DNA of 64,000 bases from Leptolyngbya sp. Cla-17 (lineage in GTDB: Bacteria; Cyanobacteriota; Cyanobacteriia; Leptolyngbyales; Leptolyngbyaceae), in NCBI RefSeq assembly GCF_016807185.1, contig NZ_JAEVYN010000002.1:800528-864527 (forward strand), given 5' to 3'. The translations under genes and the position numbers were made by a program. The notes beneath the pieces are model-generated. The model made no database searches, was not told the DNA's origin, and saw only the letters and a list, made by a program, of their open reading frames with translations. Below are positions 1 through 9,560 of this stretch, piece by piece (the first letter of the stretch is position 1; each line of letters starts with the position of its first letter).

Positions 1-243
1 CGGGCGGATGTGAAGGGATTCCAAATAAGTTGGGTCGGTAAAGAGATAAAAGAGGTTTCAGAGGTCAGAGAGGACAGAATGCACAAAAATAGAAACCAAA
101 ATCACAATCCAAGCTACTTATGCAATTTAGCTAGGTTTCAGAAGATTTTTGAAAGAAGAGATATTACTGTTTTTGACGCAGGTTTAGCAAGATTTAACAA
201 TGCCAGCAACTTAGTACAAAACAAAGTTTGCTCTCATGGGTAA
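1..243 (+). CDS. unrecognised open frame at the left edge
   Basis: The frame is open from base 1 to a TAA at 241-243, so it could be the 3' end of a gene that starts outside the window; an internal GTG at 10 would give 77 residues. The product is basic and polar with no motif, signal peptide or membrane segment that I recognise. No ribosome binding site is visible before the GTG. It may be spurious. Confidence 0.2.
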   Translation, partial: RADVKGFQISWVGKEIKEVSEVREDRMHKNRNQNHNPSYLCNLARFQKIFERRDITVFDAGLARFNNASNLVQNKVCSHG

Positions 244-304
244 TTTGCTGTCTGGAAATCGCCTGAACTAATTCCTTTTTAATCTTTCACCCATTTTCAT
301 ATCC

Positions 305-1294
305 ATGTCCTTTAAATATTCTTTTATTGTCCCGATTTTTAACGAAGAGGAAACGCTTCCAGAACTTTATCGTCGCCTCAAAATAGTGATGAAGCAAATG
401 GATGGAACCGTTGAGCTAATTTTGGTCAATGATGGGAGCCGCGATCGCTCTTTAGCCATAATGCGCGAGCTACACGACCAAGACCCGCACGTTTGCTACA
501 TTAGCCTTGCCCGTAACTTTGGGCATCAAACTGCCGTTACTGCTGGATTGAATTTTTCCCGTGGACAGGTCGTTGTCATCTTAGATGCAGATTTGCAAGA
601 CCCCCCCGAACTGATTCCCAGCATGATTGAACAGTGGAAGCAAGGCTTCGATGTGGTTTACGCTCAACGTACCCAACGCCACCGTGAAAGCTGGTTTAAG
701 CGACTTACTGCTTACGGGTTTTATCGCATTCTTAAACAACTGGCAGATGTCGATATTCCAACTGATACCGGTGATTTTTGCCTGCTCGATCGCCAAGTGG
801 TAGATGTGCTAAACGCCATGCCAGAGCGCAATCGTTACATTCGAGGGCTGCGATCGTGGATTGGATTTCGTCAGACTGCTGTGTTATTTGAACGCGACCC
901 CCGCTATGCCGGAACAGTGAAATACACCTTTCGTAAATCGCTAGCTTTAGCTATTAATGGGCTTGTATCCTTCTCCACAGTGCCCCTACGCCTCTCTACC
1001 TACCTGGGTTTCTTCTCAGCCATAATGGCGCTGGCGATGGCATTTTTAGTTCTTTATTGGCGATTAGCTCATCCAGAGTCACCCATCACCGGACACGCAA
1101 TCGTCGCTGCTGCCGTATTTTTTCTAGGAGCTGTACAGCTTTTCAGCATTGGCATCCTCGGCGAATACATTGGGCGGATTTACGAAGAAGTGAAAAATCG
1201 TCCGCTTTATACTCTGTCAGAAGTTGCAGGCTTCAAAGCGTTGCAACCTACACAAACTTATTTAAGTCGGCAAGAAGTGACTCAGGAAAGATAA
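305..1294 (+). CDS. GtrB/DPM1-like family 2 glycosyltransferase
   Basis: A 329-residue GT2 enzyme of the polyprenyl-phosphate sugar transferase type, which moves a sugar from a nucleotide donor to a lipid carrier at the inner membrane. Visible: the GT-A start with IFNEEETLPELY, NDGSRD near residue 43, and the metal-binding DADLQDPPE at 94-102. A C-terminal pair of hydrophobic segments (about 225-255 and 265-290) ends in GILGEYIGRIYEE, typical of GtrB and YkcC relatives. Length fits the family. It stands alone: no flippase (GtrA) or third glycosyltransferase lies beside it, so the sugar and the acceptor are unknown. Family assignment is firm; substrate is not. Confidence 0.88.
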   Translation: MSFKYSFIVPIFNEEETLPELYRRLKIVMKQMDGTVELILVNDGSRDRSLAIMRELHDQDPHVCYISLARNFGHQTAVTAGLNFSRGQVVVILDADLQDPPELIPSMIEQWKQGFDVVYAQRTQRHRESWFKRLTAYGFYRILKQLADVDIPTDTGDFCLLDRQVVDVLNAMPERNRYIRGLRSWIGFRQTAVLFERDPRYAGTVKYTFRKSLALAINGLVSFSTVPLRLSTYLGFFSAIMALAMAFLVLYWRLAHPESPITGHAIVAAAVFFLGAVQLFSIGILGEYIGRIYEEVKNRPLYTLSEVAGFKALQPTQTYLSRQEVTQER

Positions 1295-1447
1295 AAGGGG
1301 CAGTCGTATTTTAGACAGGTTGGTTTAAATTTAGAAAAGCTTTAAGGTGAACCACTTGACCAAAAGCACCAATACTGTGAAACATTACCAGTACTGGAAC
1401 TATCCAACACTTGGTGTAGCTTCACCGTATGGCAACGAACCTTGCTT

Positions 1448-1798
1448 TTACTCTGTTTTGTTTGGAAAAGTACATTCAACAGTAATTTTGAGATTGCTTT
1501 CCGCCGTTCCCTTTGTAACGTAGGGAATTCCTGCCTCTCCAGTAATTTTGATGCCAAACTCCAATGTCACTTTGTTTATATTTGCATTTGCGACCTCCTT
1601 AAATGCATCAAGTGTGTAGGTTGTATATGCACCAATGGTTTCTTTAACTGTGTCAAACGCTTGAACCAGTTTTTTCCCATCTTTCGTAATGGGTCTTCGC
1701 TCCAAACCTGTTTCAAGCTCAGGAGCATCTACATTTTCTGTTGCTTCAATGTAGATAACTCTTCCATTGTCTAGATGAATGGGGGTTAACTGAGTCAT
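1448..1798 (-). CDS. Trypco1 (CU044_2847 family) small protein
   Basis: A 116-residue protein. The N-terminus IHLDNGRVIYIEA and the C-terminal VTLEFGIKITGEAG followed by AESNLKITVE match my memory of the trypsin-co-occurring domain 1 pattern (short strand, linker, helix, then an EFG.K..GEAG core). In known genomes this domain sits beside trypsin- or caspase-like proteases and STAND-type NTPases in predicted conflict systems, and its biochemical role is not established. Here it is divergent from a caspase-nSTAND gene across 211 bp, which fits that association. Start is the ATG at 1798; the ribosome binding site is weak. No signal peptide or membrane segment is seen. Confidence 0.75.
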   Translation of the reverse strand: MTQLTPIHLDNGRVIYIEATENVDAPELETGLERRPITKDGKKLVQAFDTVKETIGAYTTYTLDAFKEVANANINKVTLEFGIKITGEAGIPYVTKGTAESNLKITVECTFPNKTE

Positions 1799-2009
1799 TT
1801 TATTGAAATTCCTCTATAGAAATTAATGTAAATCCGATTCTGTAATCCTACATGAGGTGTAGAATCTTGAGCTAATGGCTTCCCAGTAATTGCACTCAAG
1901 AGAAACATATTTGTTTACCTTTATACCCAACAAATTACGTAAAGCTGGTAGAATCTTCGTAATTTTGTCGTTAAAACATTCTAAGCAAATCCTTTAAGAG
2001 GTCGCAACA
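1799..2009. promoter_or_regulatory. divergent control region between Trypco1 and caspase genes
   Basis: This 211-bp spacer must hold both promoters. A 10-bp direct repeat, GTAGAATCTT, occurs at 1859-1868 and 1948-1957, 89 bp apart. AAGAGG at 1995-2000 is the ribosome binding site for the GTG start at 2010. I could not place convincing -35/-10 pairs. Shared regulation of the two genes is an inference from geometry. Confidence 0.35.
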
Positions 2010-5000
2010 GTGAGGCGTGCCCTAGTTGTCGGTGTTAATACTTACTCCAACCTAGGGCATTTATCAACGCCAGCTAACGATGCTGAGGCGATCGCCCATC
2101 GCCTTGAGCAAAGTGGTAATTTCACAGTGAAACGATTGCCTGATGTTCAACCCTCGGAGGCAATCAAGATTGGACAGACAACCCCTGTATTTAGGAAAGA
2201 GTTGAGGAAAGAACTCCAACAACTGTTTAACCCTGCCAATGAAAAGGAAATCCCCGATACGGCTCTTTTTTACTTTAGTGGGCACGGCATTCAGATAAAC
2301 AAGGGGAGTTGGCAGGAAAGCCAACTGGTCACTAGCGAGACTGATCCAGATGTGGAAAATGGCTATGCACTACAAGACCTGCGGCAACTCCTAGAAGGCA
2401 GCCCTGTAAAACAAAAGATTATTTGGCTAGATTGCTGTCATAGTGGAAGCCTGCTTGACCTCAGTGAAGCTGACCCTGGTTATAGAGGAAGAGGGCGTGA
2501 TCTTTGCTTTATTGCTGCTGCGTATCAAGAAGCCTATTTAGCGAGTGATGATACCCATAGTTTTCTCACATCCATTTTACTAAAAGCCCTTACCCCCAGT
2601 TCTTATCTAGGTGGGCGCATTACTAACTTATTTCTTGCTGAGTTTTTGGATCAAGAACTGCAAACCAATCCAAAACTAAGAAATACTCCTCAACGCCCCA
2701 TCTTTGCCAATTTGGGCGGTTCTATTGATTTAATTCCGCTACGTAACCAGCCCAATCCAAATCTGCCTCATTCTGGCAGTACAGAGTCAATCTGCCCCTA
2801 CAAAGGACTTAATTTTTTTGACTATGAAGGAGACGATCCTAAATATTTCTTTGGACGAACAGCCCTGACTGACAAACTCCTACAACGAGTATCTGAAGGC
2901 AACTTTCTCGTCGTGACTGGGGCGTCCGGTAGTGGCAAATCCTCCGTTGTGAGAGCAGGGCTAATCTATCAACTGAATCAGGGTTTACGGCGATCGGGGA
3001 CAAATCAGTGGAAGATTCATATCCTTAGACCAGGTACTTCCCCACGGCGTAGTGAATCTCCGTTGAAGAACCTGGCAAGGGCTTTCGTCAATGACAATCT
3101 GTCCAAAGTTAAGCGTGCCGAGGAACGGGGCAGCATAGAAAAACTGCTTGAGGAGCATGGCGGAAAAGGGCTGGGACGATTAGTAGATGAGTCAAGTGTT
3201 TCGCGAGTCCTACTAGTTGTCGATCAATTTGAGGAAATTTTTAGTTCACTGATTGATGAAACCGAACGGCGAAGCTTCATTAGTTGTTTGCTAGAGGCAA
3301 TTAATAATTCGGCTAAGCTTTGTCTGGTATTAGTGATGCGGTCAGACTTTATCAGTTCCTGTATGGAGCAAGACTATACTGGGCTTGCCATCAGAATGGA
3401 GGGTGCCTCTCTGGAAACGGTGGCTCCGATGACAGAGGAAGAGTTGCAAGAAGCAATTGTTGAGCCAGCTAAACAGATGGGGGTAGACGTTGAACCCAGG
3501 CTCATTAAGCAGATGAAAATAGACGTGGCAGATTCGGCAGCGAGTCTGCCACTGGTGCAATATACCCTAACGGAGTTATGGTATCGATCTCAGAATCAGG
3601 GAGACAACCGTCTAACATTTGCTGACTATCTGGACTTAGGCGGCATTCAGCAAGCATTGGAGAAACGAGCCAATCAGGTTTACGATGCTCTCACCTCTAA
3701 TGAACAGCAGATCGCTCAACGGATTTTTCTGCAACTGACTCAGCCTGGAGAAGACACAGAGCCGACTCGCCGTCAGGTTAATAAACAAAGTTTGATAACC
3801 TCACCAGAGTCAGCAGCGATTGTGGATCGAGTCCTTCAAAAGTTAGTTGATGAAAAACTAATTGTTACCAGTGCATTATCGACAAAAGGGGCTGAATCTG
3901 AATCTGAACAGATCCCAACGGTTGAAGTTGCCCATGAAGCCTTAATTCGTTACTGGTCGAAACTGCGTCAGTGGTTGTATGACAACCAGGATGCACTTCG
4001 CACACGCTTAAGAATCGAGAAACGAGCGCAGGAATGGAAGGAGAGTGGCAAGCCGCTTGAGTTGGCTTATCTACTTCAAGGTACCAAACTGGCGGAGGCA
4101 GAAGAATTTATTGACACTTACGGTGATGACTTACCGTTGCAAGTATTGGCACAAGAGTTTGTTCGGGTGAGCCAAGCAGAAGGCGATCGCCTTGAACAGC
4201 AAGAAAAAGAACGTCACCAGCGCGAGAAAGATACTCTAAATCGATTACTCCAAGAACAAGAAGAGAAAGCATCCGCAGAAGCAGAAGCACGAAAAGCTTC
4301 TAATAAGGCACAAGTGGAAGCGGAAGCTAGAGAAAAAGCGGAGAGGATAGCAAAAGAAGAAGAGAAAAAGAAAACTCGAAATGCAAAAATTGCCGCTGGA
4401 TTGGCGATCGCTGCTCTTGTAAGTTTTGGGTTCTTCCAGCAGCAACTCTGGGAAAATGAATTGACTGTTTCAAGGGCAATGTTGGGGCTTATTAAAGCGA
4501 AAGACTTAACTCCAAAAAATTTGCAAGACACTCTTAAAATAGCGAAAGAAAATGCACAAAGAGGAAACATTGATTCCGCTTTGGAATTATATGGTGAAAT
4601 CAGAAAATCTATAGGGAATGAAACAGAGTTTGAGTTTTTTGATGGTGCTGCTAAAAATGAAATAGTTGATTTAGTCAAGACATACAAAATGCCAGTTCTT
4701 GAGAAATATCTAAAAGATTCTAAAATAGGAGAAAAAATCATCGATGAAACTAAATCAGATCCAGACAAAAGATTTACAGAGGGCGCTCTAAGAGAAACTT
4801 ACAAGATTGTCATGATTTATACGGGTACAGATTTAAATCCTACTAATGGAGAGATTGATGAAAAGGAAGTTGAGAAAATGCCTTGTGACATCCTTTTAGC
4901 AATTGAAAAGCTGTGGCGGAATCATACAAAACAAACCTGTGGTTGGGTTGGCAGTAATACTGATTATGGAGCGGCTCCTGATTGTCAAGAAGCAGAATTA

Positions 5001-5087
5001 AAGGGAGTCTCATTGGGTACAGCACTTTTCGATCCAGTAAGTTTTCAGTATTTACTGTATCGGTATCAAAATCAATGTAAGTCTTAA
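2010..5087 (+). CDS. caspase-nSTAND ATPase with membrane anchor and Cys-rich C-terminus
   Basis: A 1025-residue multidomain protein. Residues 1-245 form a caspase/metacaspase (peptidase C14) fold with catalytic His92 in YFSGHG and Cys143 in DCCHSG. About 262-283 carries the nSTAND1 entry motif PYKGLNFFDYEGDDPKYFFG, followed by Walker A GASGSGKSS (304-312) and Walker B LLVVDQFEE (401-409). About 715-790 is a charged Glu/Lys/Ala coiled coil, then one hydrophobic segment (about 791-808). The last 215 residues have no WD40 or TPR repeats and hold four late cysteines (near 957, 979, 994 and 1023). Known relatives are predicted to assemble on sensing a trigger and activate the protease. Membrane topology, with the tail outside the cytoplasm, is inferred. 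GTG start is supported by AAGAGG ten bases upstream. Confidence 0.85.
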   Translation: MRRALVVGVNTYSNLGHLSTPANDAEAIAHRLEQSGNFTVKRLPDVQPSEAIKIGQTTPVFRKELRKELQQLFNPANEKEIPDTALFYFSGHGIQINKGSWQESQLVTSETDPDVENGYALQDLRQLLEGSPVKQKIIWLDCCHSGSLLDLSEADPGYRGRGRDLCFIAAAYQEAYLASDDTHSFLTSILLKALTPSSYLGGRITNLFLAEFLDQELQTNPKLRNTPQRPIFANLGGSIDLIPLRNQPNPNLPHSGSTESICPYKGLNFFDYEGDDPKYFFGRTALTDKLLQRVSEGNFLVVTGASGSGKSSVVRAGLIYQLNQGLRRSGTNQWKIHILRPGTSPRRSESPLKNLARAFVNDNLSKVKRAEERGSIEKLLEEHGGKGLGRLVDESSVSRVLLVVDQFEEIFSSLIDETERRSFISCLLEAINNSAKLCLVLVMRSDFISSCMEQDYTGLAIRMEGASLETVAPMTEEELQEAIVEPAKQMGVDVEPRLIKQMKIDVADSAASLPLVQYTLTELWYRSQNQGDNRLTFADYLDLGGIQQALEKRANQVYDALTSNEQQIAQRIFLQLTQPGEDTEPTRRQVNKQSLITSPESAAIVDRVLQKLVDEKLIVTSALSTKGAESESEQIPTVEVAHEALIRYWSKLRQWLYDNQDALRTRLRIEKRAQEWKESGKPLELAYLLQGTKLAEAEEFIDTYGDDLPLQVLAQEFVRVSQAEGDRLEQQEKERHQREKDTLNRLLQEQEEKASAEAEARKASNKAQVEAEAREKAERIAKEEEKKKTRNAKIAAGLAIAALVSFGFFQQQLWENELTVSRAMLGLIKAKDLTPKNLQDTLKIAKENAQRGNIDSALELYGEIRKSIGNETEFEFFDGAAKNEIVDLVKTYKMPVLEKYLKDSKIGEKIIDETKSDPDKRFTEGALRETYKIVMIYTGTDLNPTNGEIDEKEVEKMPCDILLAIEKLWRNHTKQTCGWVGSNTDYGAAPDCQEAELKGVSLGTALFDPVSFQYLLYRYQNQCKS

Positions 5088-5173
5088 TTCAGAAGCGCCT
5101 AAAAAAATAGCTATCTCATATCGAGTACTTTTCTGTAGTTTCACAGTTGTCTTTCTAATCAATAGAAAAATCC

Positions 5174-7318
5174 ATGAAGAAAAAACGACCTTTTCACTGG
5201 TTTTCTAACCGTTTTCTTCTCATTATTTCAGCGACTTTAATCATCATTTATCTTCTTTCTACAACCTTATATAGCTATAGTCAACCTGCACCCAAAACAG
5301 TATTTCCTAGTGCCACTATCACAAAAATTTATGAAGATAAAAGCACTCCATCTTGCAGAATATTGCCTGAGTTACGGAAGCCCAGCGCTTCAATGAGAGA
5401 TGGGCGCAGAATTACAAATATCGTCAACCAGAAGATGCAACCTAACAACGATCTACTCCAGACCTTCAAATGTTGGGTGGTTCTCAGTTTTCCACAATGG
5501 AACTTTGAAGCGTCTCTCGGTGGCAATCAGAAGCCCAGTAAGTATTGGTTTCCGAAAATTGCTCAGGCTGAAAAATTTGTCGGCTCATGGAAAGCTGCAC
5601 AAACAGGTCTATTTAATGTAGCGGGTGATAAGAATTCAATCCTGATAATGCCTGTAACTCCGAAGAAAAGTCCACAAAGATCTGGTAGCTCCAACTTTCC
5701 TACTAATCTTGTGGCTCAAGCAACTACCGATTTGCCGCAAATCTCAATTCCAGGTCAAAAAAGTGCAGGTGAACTTCGTTATTGCAGTGCTATTTCAGAC
5801 TTTAGCGTCATTCCAAAGACCCCGATGCGAGAAAAACCACCCTACGAGTCAGAATACGGCAAGGCTTGGGGAATTGGAATTTCAGATCGAGGATGGGATC
5901 TGTTTTCGCAGAATGATCCTTGCGGAAAGGCACTTCAGGAGTGTGAAACAGCCAATCAAAACTTGAGGAATGTAAAGAACCCCAAACTAGGTACAACTTG
6001 TTCTATTTCCTCTGATGGTATTGGTTTGCAGCCATTAGATGATTCAGATGTAATCCTGACACTCGACTGTAGTGGAGATAAGGAAAAGCCATTTTCTAGA
6101 AGGGTTATTCCATATGAAACTCAGGCAGCCAAAATCGACGAAGCGTTAATCAAAAACTTCAAGAAAAAGGCTCGTGATGATGGTGCGCGATCATGCATTT
6201 TTAATATTTACCCCAACGTTTCTGGTTCATTACTTGTCAGTCCTGCACAACCCAAGGAAGGATCTGTGAAGATTGAAGCTGATGGATCAGGGAAAAAAGT
6301 GGAATTCGTGACAGTTAATGGGTCTGCTGGAGTTATTCCTATTGAGAAACTTGTCAAGACGGAAGGACGCGCAACACCAGAGATCGTGCCTCATCACAAC
6401 AAGTACTTTTTCTGCGAAGAAAATGATAGAGAGTGTGAGAAAGATGAACATGATGAATATGTCTTTAAGCCTGTTTCAGCATCTGAAATAGACCAGATCA
6501 AAAGCCAAGAGCCAGTCAATTTACTACCACGAGACCCGACAATATTTAGTCCGGAAGATACGATCGGCATTCTGACCATTAGCGGAAAACGGATTAATCC
6601 CTGGAAAGACTTAGGATTTTATCTAAATTTTCCGTCTGGTTTAGATTTCCCATCTGAGTGGAAAGCTGTTACTGAACCCGATGAGTTGAAAACCGTTCTT
6701 GGCTACATTCAGCAGAAAGAACCGCCCTTGGCGTTGAGTTATGTGGATGGTGCGCTTACACGACTTGAACGCAGAGATCCTGAGTTGGCATCTACTTTTC
6801 GGGGAGAGATCACCAGCTACCTCAACCCTAAAATAGACCGTCGCCTGCTTGCTGTTGATGTTCAGAGTGTTGCAAGTGTCCAGGCAGAGCAGAAATCCCT
6901 CAGTGACTCCATTTCGTTTGAAACTGTTACCAAAAACTATGTGAAAAATCTGAGAAGGACCCGAAGTAGCCTTGTTAGATATGTCTCAGATAAATCATTT
7001 GCTGTTGGAAACTTCAAGATTTGGGAAGTAAAAGTGCAGGTCAATTTGCAAGGTTCTTATGGTGCGCCCAAAAGAGGATACAAAAAGGAGCCTGCAATCG
7101 GTGCCGGACGTACGGTATTCGTTGAGGGAACGGATGGGAAACCCGTTACCTTAATTCAAACCTCCTACTTCATTAATCGGCAAAACCAACTATTTAAGCT
7201 GGATTTCATTACCACTCAGGAACGAGACAAACTCTTCACGAGTAACAGCGTATATACCAAAGTCCTTGAATCTTTCCGCATTGTGAAACCTTATCAAGTT
7301 GGAGGAAGTGGAACATGA
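5174..7318 (+). CDS. unrecognised membrane-anchored extracytoplasmic protein
   Basis: A 714-residue protein I do not recognise. Residues 11-34 are a hydrophobic signal-anchor after a KKKR start, so most of the chain should lie in the periplasm or lumen. It has about ten scattered cysteines, among them one in ELRYCSAISDF and others in FFCEENDRECEKDEHD. The last 150 residues (SDKSFAVGNFKIWEVKVQV to LESFRIVK) loosely resemble PsbP-like or DUF1795-type folds, which is weak. It starts 86 bp after the caspase gene and its TGA overlaps the next ATG, so it is probably in one transcript with the COP23-like gene and possibly with the caspase gene. It could be a sensor, substrate or effector partner of the caspase protein; none of this is shown. 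Confidence 0.6.
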   Translation: MKKKRPFHWFSNRFLLIISATLIIIYLLSTTLYSYSQPAPKTVFPSATITKIYEDKSTPSCRILPELRKPSASMRDGRRITNIVNQKMQPNNDLLQTFKCWVVLSFPQWNFEASLGGNQKPSKYWFPKIAQAEKFVGSWKAAQTGLFNVAGDKNSILIMPVTPKKSPQRSGSSNFPTNLVAQATTDLPQISIPGQKSAGELRYCSAISDFSVIPKTPMREKPPYESEYGKAWGIGISDRGWDLFSQNDPCGKALQECETANQNLRNVKNPKLGTTCSISSDGIGLQPLDDSDVILTLDCSGDKEKPFSRRVIPYETQAAKIDEALIKNFKKKARDDGARSCIFNIYPNVSGSLLVSPAQPKEGSVKIEADGSGKKVEFVTVNGSAGVIPIEKLVKTEGRATPEIVPHHNKYFFCEENDRECEKDEHDEYVFKPVSASEIDQIKSQEPVNLLPRDPTIFSPEDTIGILTISGKRINPWKDLGFYLNFPSGLDFPSEWKAVTEPDELKTVLGYIQQKEPPLALSYVDGALTRLERRDPELASTFRGEITSYLNPKIDRRLLAVDVQSVASVQAEQKSLSDSISFETVTKNYVKNLRRTRSSLVRYVSDKSFAVGNFKIWEVKVQVNLQGSYGAPKRGYKKEPAIGAGRTVFVEGTDGKPVTLIQTSYFINRQNQLFKLDFITTQERDKLFTSNSVYTKVLESFRIVKPYQVGGSGT

Positions 7319-7959
7319 TCCTTACATTGCTAAAGCCGATAGTGAAAGGTCTAACTTTTGCCTTTTGTAGTCTGCTTTTGTTTAAATTGCCAGCGCTTAG
7401 CCAAACAAATATCAGTAATCAATCCACTCCTGAGAATAGCTGTCTAGCTATCAATGACGACGAACGAATTAATTGGACTAACCGAGTTGGAAGAACGAGT
7501 GCAGTTGTATTTGAATGCAGCTCGGGCACTAATGAAAATGGGGTAGAAATACTATCGGTTGCTACTAAAGCTCCTAACGCTCATAACCGATGTCGCATTC
7601 CTCTGATGCGGCTTACTTCCAACTATTTTAGGCAATCAGGCTACACTCCTCAGAAGCGGTGCCAAAAGATTGCTACTCGATTTCAGCACTTCCATAACTG
7701 TGGAATTCTTGACAATCTTTTGAAAGGCGATGCTACGGATGCTCGAACTGGCAAAACCTATCCGGCTATTTTTGCAGAGGTGAAATTGGCATCGGGAGAT
7801 CAATTAGCAACGCAGGATTTGTGCACTGCGTTAAAGCCGACAAATGGAAAACTACTGCTATTAATGTTTGAACCCGGCATTGAAGCAGGTCAGATTGAGG
7901 AAAAGCTGAATGATCTGCGGCTAGGCAATTTTCCGGAGCCATTGTCGGATAACCAATAA
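7315..7959 (+). CDS. COP23-like secreted protein
   Basis: A 214-residue protein with a signal peptide (hydrophobic stretch about 8-30 ending near LSQT). The body has the cysteine pattern and C-terminal layout of COP23 (circadian oscillating protein of 23 kDa) domains: CRIPL, then RCQKIATRFQHFHNCG, a later DLCTAL, LLLLMFEPG, and a final short helix. The family is cyanobacterial and its function is poorly known; COP23-type proteins often neighbour signalling or stress genes. The ATG overlaps the TGA of the previous gene, which implies translational coupling with the 714-residue protein. Assignment to COP23 is by pattern memory and moderate in strength. Confidence 0.6.
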   Translation: MILTLLKPIVKGLTFAFCSLLLFKLPALSQTNISNQSTPENSCLAINDDERINWTNRVGRTSAVVFECSSGTNENGVEILSVATKAPNAHNRCRIPLMRLTSNYFRQSGYTPQKRCQKIATRFQHFHNCGILDNLLKGDATDARTGKTYPAIFAEVKLASGDQLATQDLCTALKPTNGKLLLLMFEPGIEAGQIEEKLNDLRLGNFPEPLSDNQ

Positions 7960-7982
7960 CAAACATTCACAAGGTATGAGGA

Positions 7983-9560
7983 ATGCTAAGGATGACAACA
8001 AACAGTTGGAATTGCCTACTGTCTAGGATGTTTTGTTTGGGTGCATTGATCCATGCTTCTACCCTTGTTGCAATAGCAGAAGATTCTAGACACCCAATGC
8101 AGCAAATTACCTCAGTATCCCAACTCTCGGATGTTCAACCAACCGATTGGGCATACGGGGCATTGCAATCCTTGGTAGAGCGATACGGTTGTATCGTTGG
8201 GTATCCCGATCTCCCCTTTAAAGGAAATCGCGCACTCACTCGCTACGAATTTGCAGCGGGCTTCAATGCCTGCCTCGACAAAATTCAGGAACTCCTTGCA
8301 GCTAGCACTGTTGATCTTGCAAAACGAGAAGATCTAGAGCCGATTAAACGTTTAATTGAAGAGTTTACACCTGAATTAGCGCTGCTTCGAGGCACCGTAG
8401 AAGCCTTAGAAGTTCGTACAGCGACTTTGGAAAAACAACAGTTTTCAACTACGACCAAACTGTTTGGAGAAGTAATCTTTGCCCTTACTGATGAATTTAG
8501 ACAGAACAGTCGTAATCAGCCTGTGTTTCAAAATCGGGTGCGGCTGAATTTAGAAACCAGCTTTGTAGGTAAAGATGTCTTGCATGTGCGACTGGCGGCT
8601 GCAAATACTCAACGGTTCGTCACTCCAGACAATACTGCTGAAGGCACACAGCAGTTTAATATTCGCGGGAATACTAGAAACAGCGTTCAAGTGGACTGGT
8701 TGTCGTACCTGTTTCCTGTGGGCGATCGTCTGCATGGTTATGTCGCCGCCACAGGTGGAATCCACAGTGATTATGTTTGGAGTACTTTCAATCCTTACCT
8801 GGAAGATTATGACGGTGGCAATGGGGCGCTGTCTGCCTTTGGTCAAGAAAGCCCGATTTATCGAATTGGCGGAGGTGCAGGCGGTGGGTTAACCTATCAA
8901 CTCGGTAAAACGCTGGCAATCAGCGCAGGGTATTTAGCCGGTCCAGATGCGTTTTCCCCAGCTCAAAAAAATGGGATATTTGATGGGAATTATGCCGCTT
9001 TGGGGCAACTCACCATTTCTCCATCCGACCAATTTCAACTTGGGCTGACCTATGTGCATAGCTATAACTCTGGAGAAACACCACTTTTTAATTTAGGAAC
9101 AACGCAAGCATTCACTGGCACTGCCTTAGCCAATCGTTTCTTTGGGAATCGAGCGATCTCAACCAATTCCTACGGCGCTCAAGCATCTTTGAAAATCACT
9201 CCCGGCTTTGCTATCAGTGGCTTTTTCGGCTATACAGGCGTGATTCCTGAAGGCGGTAGCATTGTCAATCTACGCAGAAAAAAACAAGACGTTTGGTATT
9301 ACGGGGGGAATCTGGCATTTCCTGATTTATTCAAAAAAGGGAATTTGGGTGGGCTGGTGTTTGGTGCAGAACCTTATTTAGGCAGCAGTAGCCGTTCCAT
9401 ACCCAGCGATCGCTCCTGGCATATTGAAGCTTTTTATCGATATCAAGTGAATGACTATATTTCAATCACACCTGGATTGATTTGGATCACGGCTCCGAAT
9501 CAAAGCGATCGCAATGATGACATCGTACTTGGAACTGTCCGGGTTACCTTCAGGTTCTAA
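7983..9560 (+). CDS. SLH-OprB family porin (iron uptake porin type)
   Basis: A 525-residue outer-membrane porin. After a signal peptide it has one SLH domain (about 45-110: LSDVQPTDWAYGALQSLVER, then ALTRYEFAAGFNACL), which binds the peptidoglycan-linked polymer. A short coiled-coil linker (about 115-155) follows, then a C-terminal OprB-type beta barrel rich in alternating aromatic and glycine residues, ending in the outer-membrane signature RVTFRF. This architecture is the usual cyanobacterial major porin, some members of which take part in iron and other inorganic ion uptake. It lies 23 bp after the COP23-like gene, so co-transcription is possible. Start ATG chosen for the signal peptide. 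Confidence 0.87.
   Translation: MLRMTTNSWNCLLSRMFCLGALIHASTLVAIAEDSRHPMQQITSVSQLSDVQPTDWAYGALQSLVERYGCIVGYPDLPFKGNRALTRYEFAAGFNACLDKIQELLAASTVDLAKREDLEPIKRLIEEFTPELALLRGTVEALEVRTATLEKQQFSTTTKLFGEVIFALTDEFRQNSRNQPVFQNRVRLNLETSFVGKDVLHVRLAAANTQRFVTPDNTAEGTQQFNIRGNTRNSVQVDWLSYLFPVGDRLHGYVAATGGIHSDYVWSTFNPYLEDYDGGNGALSAFGQESPIYRIGGGAGGGLTYQLGKTLAISAGYLAGPDAFSPAQKNGIFDGNYAALGQLTISPSDQFQLGLTYVHSYNSGETPLFNLGTTQAFTGTALANRFFGNRAISTNSYGAQASLKITPGFAISGFFGYTGVIPEGGSIVNLRRKKQDVWYYGGNLAFPDLFKKGNLGGLVFGAEPYLGSSSRSIPSDRSWHIEAFYRYQVNDYISITPGLIWITAPNQSDRNDDIVLGTVRVTFRF

Noticed and set aside
4214..4768. 184-codon minus-strand ORF, Ser/Phe-rich
   Set aside because: Antisense shadow of the Glu/Lys coiled coil of the caspase-nSTAND gene.
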